A DNA stretch of 64,000 nt from Epiperipatus broadwayi (Eukaryota > Onychophora > Udeonychophora > Euonychophora > Peripatidae): NCBI GenBank assembly GCA_028023455.1, contig JAQFVV010000183.1, positions 1,959,975 to 2,023,974 of the forward strand. The letters are read 5' to 3'. This document shows, piece by piece, positions 22,824 to 33,124 of this stretch. A program made the translations under genes and the position numbers. The notes beneath the pieces were generated by a model that did not search any database, was not told where the DNA came from, and was given only the letters and a program-made list of their open reading frames with translations. Position 1 is the first letter of the stretch. Every line of letters begins with the position of its first letter.

Positions 22824-22882
22824 ATCCAAGGCTCCTCACTGATGAAGGCCACAAGCCAGAAACTAGTCTGGGAATATTGGAT
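22824..22882 (+). ncRNA. Hammerhead ribozyme motif (family B), complete core
   Basis: ATCCAA 22824-22829, TCCTCA 22833-22838, CTGATGA 22839-22845, stem II GGC/GCC with CACAA loop (22847-22857), GAAA 22859-22862, CTAGTC 22863-22868 (cleavage predicted after 22868), TGGGAA 22869-22874, TTGGAT 22877-22882. The outer stem I helix is perfect and the inner one has one mismatch. Confidence 0.7.
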
Positions 22883-23742
22883 GAGCAGGCACTAGATGAG
22901 GATTTTATGCACAAGCCTTTTGGAATCCATTGATTACTCTGGCTTGCTCTGAGTGGCAATATGTATAGAGGGTTTTACCTGTTTTAACTATAGAGGGGCT
23001 TGTTATTTCTATAAATTAAATATGGCTTAGCACGTTTGAGATCTTATGGCATTCTTGTATTCATATCAAAATGAACTATAATCATAATGGAGAGATGAAT
23101 GTAATGGTATATATTTGAGGAAATTAAAATTTATTTATTTTAGAGCCGCCATTTTTTGAAGAGAGGGAAGGAAGCATCTTTACATGTGATTGCATTGTAT
23201 TATTGGCTATATAGCAAGCCTCTCATTTTTCTCTTTGAATTATTTCTTTCAATGTATTGGACGGTTGCATAGGAGGAGACAAATTGATGTTAGTGCTCAC
23301 TGAATAAAGATCTATATTCTGGCTTGTCTAATGTTCTTTTGTATATGTATTGATGCTGGGAAAGGCATGTAGACAAATATGCCTGGGATTCCCCATAATA
23401 GATTGATTGACATCCACTTTAGAGGCAGATTTTGTAAATGGTGCTAGGGGTAAGTTCAGGCTCAAGCCAATAATATGAATGCTATCAAACTTACAGACTC
23501 ATCATTCCCTCTTTCCAAAAAATGGATTCTCTAATTTACATATTTAACATTGAATTTAAATAAATTTTAATGTCCTCAAATATGCATAATTACATTGACC
23601 TTTCCATTATGATTACAGTTCATCTTGCTATGAATATGAGAATGCCATAAGTTCTGGAAAGCACTAAGCTGTATTTAATTTATAGAAATAGCAAGCTTCT
23701 CTATAGGTGCATATAAGCGAACTTATTACATTTATATTATAT

Positions 23743-24465
23743 TCCATATAGAAGAAATATAAACAGTTGAAGTCATTAATATTATAAAAGATTAATTCAA
23801 AGAGAATTTAAGAGAAATGCAATGGGGTATTTTGTTGTTCTTTTGATTGGAGAAATATGGTTAATAGAGTGTAATGATGAGTTATAATTAGATGAGTAGT
23901 TGTAATATGGCAGGAAAAAAAAGCTTGCTTTAAAAGTGGAAGATTATACTGCAAAATGTCAAATAATCAGATAAATAACTCAATGACGTATGTGAAAATT
24001 ATTTCTTGTTCACAGATTTGTTTGTATTATCATCATAAAGATTACTTCAAATTTTTTATTCTTTGTTTTTCTTTTTTCTTCTGAAGTTATAATGGCTGTA
24101 TCCATTTAATAATTAAATTTAGCAGTGACCTTATTTAATATTAATACTTTTGTTCCCATTTACAAAATGAGTTGCATTATTCTTCACTTTTATGAGTATT
24201 TTTTTTGGTAAGTAATGATAGGTGGCGTAGTATTTTTATTGTGTATTAATTATATGACTTTCTTAAGTATAAGAATTAGTTTAGCTATTAATAAAAATAT
24301 GTGTTTTTTTTTTTTTTTTGCATTTTTTAAAAATTAGATTATTATAATATTTTGCTTCTGTTTAAAAATTTTGGTTAGAGTTTATAGAATGTAAAAAATT
24401 TGATTATTTTTTTTAAAAAAATAATTTGAAAATGATATGCAGAATTTATAGCAGTAGCAAACCCT
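23743..24465. other. AT-rich stretch, nothing recognised
   Basis: Only poly-A/T runs and short frames. Confidence 0.45.
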
Positions 24466-24469
24466 TCAT

Positions 24470-25580
24470 ATAATACTATTCACTGCAAGGATTCCAGAAG
24501 ATTTCTGTGTAAAATTTCTATGTAGTTCATCATCATCTAATATTCCCACACTAATTTTTAACTTGTGATTTTGTCAGTGAGGGGCCTTGGGTCTGAGAAT
24601 AATACATCTAAATTTTAGAATCTAATGCAATCCTCTACTATCTACCTTTTATCTGTTTAATTCACTATAAAGAAATTATTTCAGTGTAAGCTAATTTTTT
24701 TGAATACCATATGATCTGAACCCAATTCAGGTCTACATACTTTGGTGTTGTTTTTTAATAACCATAGTCATTATCATTTTTTAATCAGGATTGGTATCAA
24801 GCCAACAAGACATCACATGACATTAGTTCCTATGTTTATACAAGCTGTTTATAACAATAGAAAACTCTCCACACAGTAGAGCCACCCACCCAGTGCAAGC
24901 CTTAGTAATCAAATGATGCCAGAAGGTTTCTGCATATAATTCCTATCTAATGCTTACTCATCCAATATTCCCAGACTAGTTTCTAGATTGTGGCTTTCAT
25001 CAGTGGGAGCTTTGAATCTGAAAGCTCTACACCTAGATCTTAGGATCTAATGCAATCCTCTAGCATGCATCTGTTGTCTTTTTACTTAACTATAAAGCAA
25101 TGAATCCAAATGAAAACATGTTTTCAATAGAAGCTAATTTGCTTGTATAACCAGGTATAGGCATAGGAAATAGTAGTCATGTGATGTTTTGTTGGTTTGA
25201 TACCAATACTGCCAAAAGGATGATGATGATGATTGTGATTATTAAAAAATAATTACACCAAAATGTATAAATACTTAACTGATTCCAAATCTGTATGATT
25301 ATACAAACAAATTAGCTTGGATTGAAACCATTATTGTGTTTTCATTTGGATTTATTGCTGTAAAGTTAACTAAAAAGGTAAAAAAAATAGCTGCTAGAGA
25401 GTTGCATTACATCCTAAGATCTAGATATAGTTCTTTCATATCCACTGCTTCTCTCTGATGAAAGCCACAAACTAAGAATTAGCTTGGGGATATTAGACAA
25501 GTAAGCACTACATATGAATTTTATGCAGAAATTTTTTGGCATCCATTGGTTACTATGGCTTGCACTAGATGGCACTACTG
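24470..25580. repeat. Cluster of family B copies
   Basis: Minus-sense pieces at about 24470-24800 and 24810-25140 are followed by a plus-sense piece (about 25185-25580). Shared blocks include ACATCACATGA, the ribozyme region, GTATAACC/AGCTTGGATTG and the CTAATGCAATCCTC stretch. The last copy abuts a LINE fragment at 25583 with no spacer. Confidence 0.75.
24960..25017 (-). ncRNA. Hammerhead ribozyme motif (family B), complete core
   Basis: Minus strand: CUGAUGA (24997-25003), GAAA (24980-24983), CUAGUC with GUC at 24974-24976. Inner stem I is UCCCA/UGGGA, perfectly paired. The outer helix AUUCAA/UUGGAU is paired with one G-U. In stem II the first G-C pair of the other copies is A-U here, a compensatory change, while the third pair is lost. 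Confidence 0.7.
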
Positions 25581-25582
25581 TA

Positions 25583-25865
25583 CAGAAGGAATAGAAAATA
25601 TTAGGCATTTGTTAATTGAAAAAAGTGATTATAGAGAAAGTAGATTATTGTTTTTTATGCTGGGTTTGAAAAAAGATAAGGGGGGTTTAGATATAAAGGC
25701 TGTAGAGTTGATAAAGATTATGTTGTGGAAATGGGATGGAACAGAATATGGGCAAACTTAGACTGGGGAATGTAAAATTAAGTAGCTAACAAGTTTTTCT
25801 TGGTATAATTGTTGAGAGATTCTTGACATCGTTTAAGAAGAAGCTACAACACATCACATCACATT
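25583..25865 (+). pseudogene. 3' fragment of the 5.1-kb LINE family
   Basis: It reads GIENIRHLLIE, then FMLGLKKDKGGLDIKAVELIKIMLWKWDG, as in the 6.1-6.5 kb and 13.6 kb copies. Part of the zinc-knuckle region is deleted. The 3' end again closes in ACATCACATCACAT near 25852, which defines the element's microsatellite-like tail. Confidence 0.75.
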
Positions 25866-26795
25866 ACTGATATATACAGCTTGTGCAAGTATAGGAAATA
25901 GTGGATATGTGATATTTTGTTGCATTTGTAGACAGAATATATAGTTAAATAAAAATGACACTGGATTATCAAAAAGGTTGCTCTTTTTTCCACATTGACT
26001 ACATTTTATCATTGCAATTCTATATCATGTTTCACAATTGGGTGAAGATAGTCTGGTTAATAGATTTATTTTGACAATTCCTAAATACAAATCCTTTCAG
26101 TTGGAAACTAAATCTGGTCTGATGATGTAATATGCTCTTATTGTCCACATATTCTTTCTTATACATATGATGATTCAATGTTGCAGCAATCAGTAACCAA
26201 TGAACTGGCAGCCTAGATATAAATATTAATCTCACTATAGATTATTTTAGGCAACACTAGAATGCTCATATGTATGTTAATCTCTAATGATTTGCTCAGT
26301 TTGATTACTAACATGTGTTGTTTATTTGTGTGATATTACTATCAAGTCTTTTGTATTTGAAATTTTCTATACATTCAACATTTACTCATAGATGATGGAA
26401 ATAATCCAAAATATTATTACCTTTGCTTTCATATTTAAAAAAAGAAAAATTTAATCTATGTTCCCTCAACAAAGATCTAAAAACAAAATAATAATTTGAG
26501 ATGGCATGATAAGGTCAGAAAGTTTATTGATCATCATATAAATAAATTAAAAATTGAATGGACATCTGTTGTAAAATGTTAAAAAATCTCCCTTGCCCTG
26601 CATATGGTTATTAATAGTCAATGATAACGATGTGCATGTCTAAATATTTGTGTATAAATACAGACATATATTTATTACATAGACCTCATGACATAATAGT
26701 TAGTAGACTACGACCTGGAATTTTATATAGGCTAAAAAAAAATTCAGATTTCAAACAGACTTAGATAGCCATTAAATATTTATTATAAATAATAG
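25866..26795. other. AT-rich stretch, nothing recognised
   Basis: A 67-codon minus-strand frame (26032-26235) has somewhat protein-like composition but no motif that I recognise. Confidence 0.4.
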
Positions 26796-26799
26796 ATTC

Positions 26800-27075
26800 G
26801 GGGAAGATTGAAGCCTGTCCATCAAAGTTTGACAATTTGCTATCTTAATATAAACCCAGCACTGGTTATATATATATGTGTGTGTGTGTGCGTGTGTGAG
26901 TGTGTGAGGGAAATGATGATCTGGATCAACTGATGAGTGCTCGTTCAGCACGATATACTTCTATTGGAGATCATTTATCTTTTTGTATGTATGTCGGCAT
27001 GGGTATAGGTTGTATAAGATGGAGTAGATGACTAAAAGGGGCTTGAAAGTCTGAGTTCAAATTCCGTCTAATAAA
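26800..27075 (+). repeat. Family A hammerhead repeat
   Basis: From AGATTGAAGCCTGTCCATCA through a TA/TG microsatellite, the ribozyme and the CTGAGTTCAAATTCCGTC B-box-like end. Confidence 0.8.
26914..26976 (+). ncRNA. Hammerhead motif (family A), one core change
   Basis: CTGATGA (26930-26936). Stem II GUGCU/AGCAC is fully paired with a CGUUC loop. GATA replaces GAAA at 26952-26955, then TA before TTGG (26964-26967). The A14 change predicts loss of activity. Confidence 0.75.
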
Positions 27076-27690
27076 CTCAGTAATAAGTAAGATTACGATG
27101 TAATGAGTTCCACCTTTCATATTACAGTTGAAGAGGCTATTCTATGTAGTGAATTATTTAAAAGCTGCTTAATAATTCATATACAGTATATGTAATTTTA
27201 AATGTTTAAAGTAAACTTGATTAAAAAATATTCCAGGCATTTCAGTCTGCTTCTTATCAAATTATTTTTTATATGTAATTATATTAATATAATGTAGCTT
27301 TGTTGTACTTTAAACATTTTTATATAAATAAGTTATACTTCTGTGCTTTAATCACTAATAAAGTAACTTTGATTAAGACTATAATTTTCCTATGCTCGAA
27401 TAATAAACATGCTTTTAGTAAAAAAATTGTTAAGATTTATTTTCAAGGTAAACAAGTTTAAAAAAACAAACAATGATTTTTTAAAACTATAAAAGTTATA
27501 TGTGTAAAAGCAATTTAATAGAAACTATATCTAAATCTTTTATTTCAAAATAAAAAAAGTTTCACTTGAATACTTTTAAAAATAGTAAAAATTACCCAAT
27601 TTATTAATATAAAACCGTAAAAATAACAGTTAATTTAATATTATCATTCATATATATACCTAACATTTTTTCACTGAGAAAAAGATTAGA
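27076..27690. other. AT-rich stretch, nothing recognised
   Basis: Upstream flank of the GC-richer segment at 27.7 kb. No motif is recognised. Confidence 0.4.
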
Positions 27691-27697
27691 ATTTTGT

Positions 27698-27733
27698 CAC
27701 GTGGTCATGAACGTAAGTGAAGTAAACCGGAAG
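27698..27733 (+). promoter_or_regulatory. Candidate promoter elements (E-box and ETS-like)
   Basis: CACGTG at 27698-27703 and ACCGGAAG at 27726-27733 are classic E-box and ETS-family binding sites. They lie 30 bp apart just upstream of a GC-richer non-repetitive segment that ends in a splice donor. Inference only. Confidence 0.3.
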
Positions 27734-27744
27734 CTCTACCCATC

Positions 27745-27881
27745 TTGTTGCTAAGAATTTAACAGTCATTAAATACCTCATTGCAGAGCAAAGGCTTCAC
27801 CAACAACAACCACTCTCCAACACCCATGTGTAGATAAGCAAAGCCGGACAAAACTCATCAGATTTGCCTACTGCCAGTTGG
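27745..27881 (+). other. Candidate non-coding first exon of a host gene
   Basis: This segment is clearly less AT-rich than its flanks, matches none of the repeat families, and ends CCAGTTG with a strong donor GTAAGA at 27882. With the upstream sites it could be a 5'-untranslated exon. The true start is unknown. Confidence 0.3.
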
Positions 27882-28261
27882 TAAGATTTTGGGCAGTTTC
27901 CATTTATAGATTAGTATTAATTGATTAAATTAGTTAGTATGAAGATACCATCTGGACGAAAAAAATTTGAAGTCATTTTTTCCTAATTATATTCAGTCTA
28001 GATGCAAATTTTGTTCATAAGTATGACACTGTAGTAAATATGTTACCATTGTGCCACAAGATCTGTATTAAAGACAAAGTATAAATTATAAATTACTCAT
28101 TTTTACAATTAGTACAACTTGGCCAATCTAACATGGGTCAATTTTTTTTTTAACTGAAAATAGCTGGGTACTTATTTTCCACTTAATACTGAATAACTAT
28201 TTGGCTTAACTTTGTCTGGTTGTTTAAAATCAGTTTAAACTTATCTGATATATTTTTTTTT

Positions 28262-28366
28262 CACATGTCATAGCACCGGCCAGGATGCAAACCCACAGCC
28301 ATCTGCAACCAACTACTTGCTTGCAAGGCGTCCATAATGACATCTCGGCTAACAATGCTTGACTAA
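28262..28366 (-). repeat. tRNA-like repeat family C
   Basis: Minus strand: GCCGAGATGTCATTATGG, then TTGCAAGCAAGTAG, then GGGTTTGCATCCTGG. It is a diverged copy of the class II tRNA-like repeat, followed by TGTGACATGTGA. Confidence 0.6.
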
Positions 28367-28930
28367 TTTTGTGGCTAAAAATGTGATTAGTTCAACTTTA
28401 AATTTGAAACCTAAATAATAGATAGCAACATAATGTGTTAACCTCATATTATTAGGTTTTGAAATGCCAAAATGAATTGGTGAAATAAAATTTTGAAATT
28501 GTCAGAAAAAATTGATGAGTGGTAAACAAATAGAAGGCAAGTTGCATGGGTCTGCTGTATTCATGAAACTGAAAATTTCTACACCAACACGATCATTAAA
28601 ACTTGTAGTATTTTTTTTATCTTAATAACATTAACATATATTCAATAGCAATACATTTCATCATAAAGTAATTACTTTATTGTTTATAAAAGATTTTTAA
28701 AAGAAGAATAAGGCCCATTATTATAGCAATGTTTATACTCACACTCACAACTTTAAATTAGGATTACAGAAGTCCAGAAGTGTTCTATAAAATCTTTCTA
28801 TTCTTCAAAACAAAACAAAAATCGATGTCATATATTGTGTATATTTTAATAACTGCCTTTTATTTGCTTCTAATTTCTTAATTAATACTTGCAAGTGTCC
28901 CCCCCCCCGAAGGTTTTTGATGATAGCATT
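28367..28930. other. AT-rich stretch, nothing recognised
   Basis: A C10 run lies near 28900. No gene or family is recognised. Confidence 0.45.
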
Positions 28931-29006
28931 TTAGTATTGATTATTTGCTGGACTATTCCCATCATCTAATATTAAATATTGAATGTCTTTAAAAAATTTA
29001 ACTATT

Positions 29007-29329
29007 AAATTTGACAATTAACATCACATGACCACCACTTCTTATGCTTGTGTATAACTGTTGTTAAAACAGGCAAAACTCATTATATGTATTGCCACAC
29101 ACAGCTAGCTAGAGTAATCAATGGATGCCTAAGATCTAAGCGCAGTGCTCTCAGATCCAAGGCTCCTCACTGACGAAGGCCACAAGCCAGAAACTAGCAT
29201 GGGGATATTGGATGAGTAGGCACTAGATGGGGATTTTATGCACAAGTCTTCTGGCATCCATTGATTACTCTAGCTTGCTGTGTGTGGCAATACATATAGT
29301 GAGTTTTGCCTGTTTAAATTTTACAATTA
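29007..29329 (+). mobile_element. Family B hammerhead element with 14-bp TSD
   Basis: AAATTTGACAATTA (29007-29020) and AAATTTTACAATTA (29316-29329) differ at one base and flank a 295-bp body. Its ends carry inverted arms (AAACAGGCAAAACTCA... and its complement, about 65 bp). The target is the Penelope-like tail: the sequence resumes without loss. Confidence 0.85.
29155..29213 (+). ncRNA. Hammerhead motif (family B), cleavage triplet changed
   Basis: ATCCAA/TTGGAT and TCCTCA/TGGGGA stem I helices are both fully paired, the latter with one G-U. CTGACGA (position 7 is free to vary), stem II GGC/GCC, GAAA. The cleavage triplet is GCA instead of GUC, so cleavage is unlikely. Confidence 0.7.
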
Positions 29330-29867
29330 CATTAGACTATTAGAAATAGCCACAGATTAATATATACACCATGTTTTGAGTGGTAATATTCTCCTTTCTT
29401 CTCCAGGTGTTGCTGACCTGAAGAATAACAGTACCAGAATGGCAGGTGAACCTGGACCTTTAGGTTCTTGAATATTACATTTTTAAGATAACGCTCTAAA
29501 CAACTGAATCATTCTCCCAAAGACAGCAGTCATAAGAAATGTCATATACTTATCTATGAGGTTCTTCATGATTTCTCCACTTTTTCCTAAGAGCAAAGTT
29601 AATTAGTGGCTCTCGGATATTATGCATAGTCATACTAGGTTAACTTATGAGATTATATTGCCATTGTCAGATCAGCAGATTCTTTGAATTTTCTTCTTTA
29701 TATGTTTTCCTCATTTTCCAACTGAACATATATTATTTATTGGTGTGTGTATATATATATATTGGTATATATGGTATTCTACCTTATACACATCTGTTTT
29801 GTCTTTTGAATCATCAGTTTGTGCTTTTGCGTTTGCTTTTCAATGAAGTGACGACTTATCAATATAT

Positions 29868-30540
29868 ATCCATCCACTCTATGAAATATCATGTGAATGT
29901 GGAAGGGTGCATATTGGTGAAACAAGTTTCCCCATTGAAAAGCAATAGCAAGAGCACAAACCAATGATTTAAAAAAAGAAACAGAAGCATTTAAAGTAGC
30001 AGACTATGTATGTACCAATGAATATATGTTCAATTGGAAAAATAGAAAATATTAGAGACAGAGGAAAAGATGTAAAGAAAAAATGTCAATGAATCTGCTC
30101 ACATGACAATTGCAAATAATCCTGTAAGTCAATCTATGTGACTATACATAATATATGGAAACCAGTAATGAATTTTGCTCTTAGGAGAAATTGAAGAAAT
30201 CAAGAGCAACATCATAGATAAATATATGAGTTTTACTTATTGTTTACCTTTGGTAAGATGGTTTAATTGGTTAGAGCATTACTTTAAAATTCAATATTTA
30301 CGAATCTAGAGATTCAGGTTCAATTTTCATTCTAGTACTGTCACTGGTCATGCCAACAGCACCTCAAGAAGAGAATAACAATAGTCAAAATGTTGTGTAT
30401 ATACTAGCCTGTGTGCTATTACTATAGTTGATTGTAATTGGAATATTTAAATAAAGTTAAATTTTTCTAATGACATTCAATACTTAATATTAGATGAAGG
30501 AAATAGCCAACATATAAATACAAATACTTTGCGAGTGTTA
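29868..30540 (+). pseudogene. Penelope-like element 3' end, plus copy
   Basis: Relic of the GIY-YIG endonuclease that follows the RT in Penelope-like elements. In one frame YEISCECGRVHIGETS is readable at about 29880-29930, then EKQ and EHKPMI after a small deletion. Next come VCTNEYMFNWKN (about 30010-30045) and, after stops, a tRNA-like segment: GGTTTAATTGGTTAGAGCA at about 30258, B-box-like GGTTCAATTTTC at about 30318. The terminal tail TATTAGATGA ends near 30500. The same order is seen in mirror image at 62.4-63.1 kb. Confidence 0.75.
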
Positions 30541-30544
30541 CTTA

Positions 30545-30980
30545 TAATACCAGTAGTAATACTGGAATAGCTTATTGATCTGAGTTCATAATAAATTTGA
30601 GCACTGGAAGTCATGAACCATGGACCTTGAATTCTAAATTTAGTCCACTACTACCTTAAAATTATATAGTGCAGGGAGTCTAGTGATGAGTTCAATTAAC
30701 TACAATCAGATATGCTTAATGTTGAAAAAAGAAGTGATCATATTTTCAGCAGCAGATTTTAAGACTACGATCATGTCTCAACCATATCATATCGATTAAT
30801 ACATTATATTTCACTGAAAAACATAAGAATATCGCAGTATATTTTAAGACATTTAAATTGTAGGTGTGTGAAATTGTCAGAAACCTATTTTCTTAAAATC
30901 TGATGGTTAATTTCTTTTATCCCCCCCCCTCCCGCCTCTTAAATTATCTTTTTTGATGTTTTTTAGCTCATTTAAGTTTA
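30545..30980. other. AT-rich stretch
   Basis: A weak tRNA-like block may lie at 30590-30650 on the minus strand (CAAGGTCCATGGTTCATGAC), but it is not convincing. A C9 run lies near 30922. Confidence 0.35.
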
Positions 30981-30983
30981 TAA

Positions 30984-31085
30984 ATTGGTGGTCGAGAGGT
31001 CAGCGCGACTGCCTTGCACTTGCAGGCAATTGCCCGGGTTGCGGGTTCGCATCCCGGCCGATGCTATGACACTTAAAAAAAAAAA
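30984..31085 (+). repeat. tRNA-like repeat family C with A-tail
   Basis: GGTGGTCGAGAGGTCAGCGC, TGCCTTGCACTTGCAGGC, then GGGTTCGCATCCCGGCC followed by GATGCTATGACACTT and a 14-A tail. The oligo(A) tail suggests retrotransposition. It is nearly identical to the copy at 55.9 kb, so both are young. Confidence 0.75.
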
Positions 31086-31635
31086 AAATGAAAAGTTTAG
31101 CATAGAAAAATATTGTAATCATCTTGTAATATATAACACACACATACATAGACTCTGACACACCTAAAATCATACTTAGATGAGTAAGTAAATTGCAAAA
31201 ACTTTTACTTTTTCCCCCCTTTTCTGCTATTATTAGAAACAATTAATAATATACTTTTTGTGCTAAAATGGTGATACATTCTCCAGACGCACTATTTAAT
31301 AAGTTTTAACTACGTGCAGTGATGTGATTCACACATTAATGATAAATTGTCTCTCCGAAAATGCTGACACGCATTGCGCAATTATTTAAATATTAAAAAA
31401 AAGAAAGAAATAATCTAACTGAGGTAATATATATATTCGTTATTTTTAAATAAATACTCTTCCACAAATATAATAATATTTAAGCTTATTTGGAAAAAAA
31501 AAATCCTAATTAATTGAATGTTTCTTTTACCAACAATTTGAATTTCAAATATTTTATATTATAAATCTAATATTGGTTTTTTTGTTGTTATATTTAAATG
31601 CATGTATATTTTCTAAACTGAACTTAATATAATTA
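31086..31635. other. AT-rich stretch, nothing recognised
   Basis: The minus-strand 80-codon frame at 31000-31242 partly overlaps repeat C and is not a gene. Confidence 0.45.
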
Positions 31636-31639
31636 AAAG

Positions 31640-31945
31640 GGTTTTGAACTCAGACTATCAAGCATACAACCGATGCACATGATCACATATATGTGAAAAA
31701 AATAAATGAAGCCATTCCATTAAAGTTTGAAGATTTGCTATCTTAATATAAACGAAGCACTGATTAGATATGTGTGAGGGAGATGTTGAGCTGGGCCAAT
31801 TGATGACTGCTGGTTCAGTAAGAAATACGTCTATTGGAGATCGCTTATCTTTTTCACATGTATGTGGGTCAGGTGTATCATCAGTTGTATGAGAAGGAAT
31901 GGACAGATATAGAGAACTTGAAAGTCTGAGTTCAAATCCTTTTTA
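31640..31945. repeat. Family A fragments in inverted order
   Basis: A short minus-oriented piece (about 31640-31710) is joined to a plus-oriented copy (31715-31945). The plus copy's ribozyme reads UUGAUGA, partly mispaired stem II, GAAA, UACGUCUA before UUGG, so C3 is mutated. Confidence 0.7.
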
Positions 31946-33120
31946 ATTATTTTACTGTTATGGTTGAGACTTGACAGATTTTATAAATAATTAGATGTAA
32001 TAGAAAAGCATTATATACATAACTTTAATTAAAATTGATAGAAGGCATATAAAATTTAAATGTTTATATATATAAAGAAAAATAATTTGCTTGCGTATAA
32101 AACTTTTTTTTTTCTTTTTAAAACAAAGTAATTTTTTTGTTTGTTTGTTTTTAATAATTAATACAGCTAAATTTTTTTAGAAGTTTCTGATTTTTATAAA
32201 AAAAAAAAAGTGAAATATTCTTAAACAGTAAGATCAAGAGATTACTAATAATTATATAAACACTATTCAATGTTTCGATATATTTTGTTTTTATCACGCT
32301 GTTTCATGTTTTGTTCATTTTCTTTTCATGTATTAATCAATGATGCAGTGTGTGTATAATTCTCGTGATACTAGATTATATTGGACATCTTAGTGAACTC
32401 ATTTAGAGCAAACACGAGGAAAATATATGAGATGACCATTGTTTGTACCACAAATGTAATCTTGACTTATTAAATCAGCTCTAGCTCTGTGATAGACATT
32501 GGGTGTATACCCTGTTAAAAGTACTCTTGTATTATATCATAATACATCAAATGCAAGTGGGTTATACATACTGGTGTAGTAATACTTGTGTATTAATATA
32601 ACTGATTTCAGTCCACCTTTTTATAATGTATTGATTATCTATTTAGCAATACTTGTCATTTATTGACATTAAATGCACACCTTCTGTCAAATGTAATCTT
32701 ATTATGTTTCCTAAGTTTCTACTCAATTTTGGGTTTTATACCCTTTTATTGTAATTCAATAATTTCATCCCTTTTTCCTTCTGTCACATATAACCTTGTA
32801 TTATTTTATCAATGTATCAAATGTAACCATGCATATAATCTGTTAATAAAGTTTTGGAATAATAAGAGATTATTTTTCTTCAGATAATAGACAAATCAGG
32901 ATTTTGAAGGTTTTTTATTATGCATTGTATACTTATTTATAAAATCACTGTGCCCATCATAATAATTTGATACTGATTTAATATGTTCTCTATGTTTTGT
33001 TCACATACCTGAGGGAGCCATTGAACAACTGCTGAAAATACTAAGTGATAAATGGAACAAGTTATGGAAGAACGCTTTTGTGTGTGCGTGTTGTTAACAA
33101 AAATAAATTACAAGGAAGAT
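31946..33120. other. AT-rich stretch, nothing recognised
   Basis: No repeat family is recognised. The hydrophobic 74-codon frame at 32663-32887 looks like translated AT-rich sequence. Confidence 0.45.
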
Positions 33121-33124
33121 TTTC

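Larger units (their letters stand above)
22365..23000. mobile_element. Family B hammerhead element, 606 bp, with 15-bp TSD
   Basis: It is bounded by AACTATAGAGGAGCC (22365-22379) and AACTATAGAGGGGCT (22986-23000), 13 of 15 bases alike. It is itself palindromic: a minus-sense arm (22380-22600), a middle with no match to its own arms, and a plus-sense arm (22800-22985). It therefore has two ribozyme regions. The full-length middle contains the ACTGAACTGAGTTCGGACC and AGCTTGGATTGAAAATATT blocks shared with the 24.7-25.4 kb copies. Confidence 0.75.
22335..23742. mobile_element. TIR element interrupted by family B
   Basis: The left edge (GGTAATAAGTGCACTTATAC...CTATAGAGG) mirrors the right edge (CCTATAG...GCTTATATG... 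near 23700-23735). The inverted arms continue inward for about 170 bp at 23000-23170 and 23560-23700. The centre (about 400 bp) has no recognisable gene. The family B element at 22380-22985 sits in the left arm. A 14-bp direct repeat ATTAATATTATAAA occurs at 22329-22342 and 23775-23788. It may mark the outer boundary, but it is AT-only. Confidence 0.65.
28935..29868 (-). pseudogene. Penelope-like element 3' end, minus copy, interrupted by family B
   Basis: The minus-strand reading order is GIY-YIG C-terminal relic (about 29600-29860, recognisable by similarity to 62.76-62.99 kb), tRNA-like block (about 29420-29510), terminal tail (28935-29006). A family B element splits the tail. Together with the plus copy from 29868 it forms a head-to-head inverted pair. 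The open frames at 29647-29967 span the junction and are not genes. Confidence 0.7.

Noticed and set aside
22329-23788. 14-bp direct repeat ATTAATATTATAAA as a proven TSD of the TIR element
   Set aside because: It is pure A/T, and the distances from the two TIR edges differ. Coincidence is likely enough that I only mention it.
29647-29967. 106-codon frame
   Set aside because: It spans the junction of two inverted Penelope fragments; the true coding relic is in other frames.
30984-31073. Functional tRNA gene
   Set aside because: It has A- and B-box-like parts, but the acceptor stem is incomplete here, it carries an A-tail and it belongs to a dispersed family.
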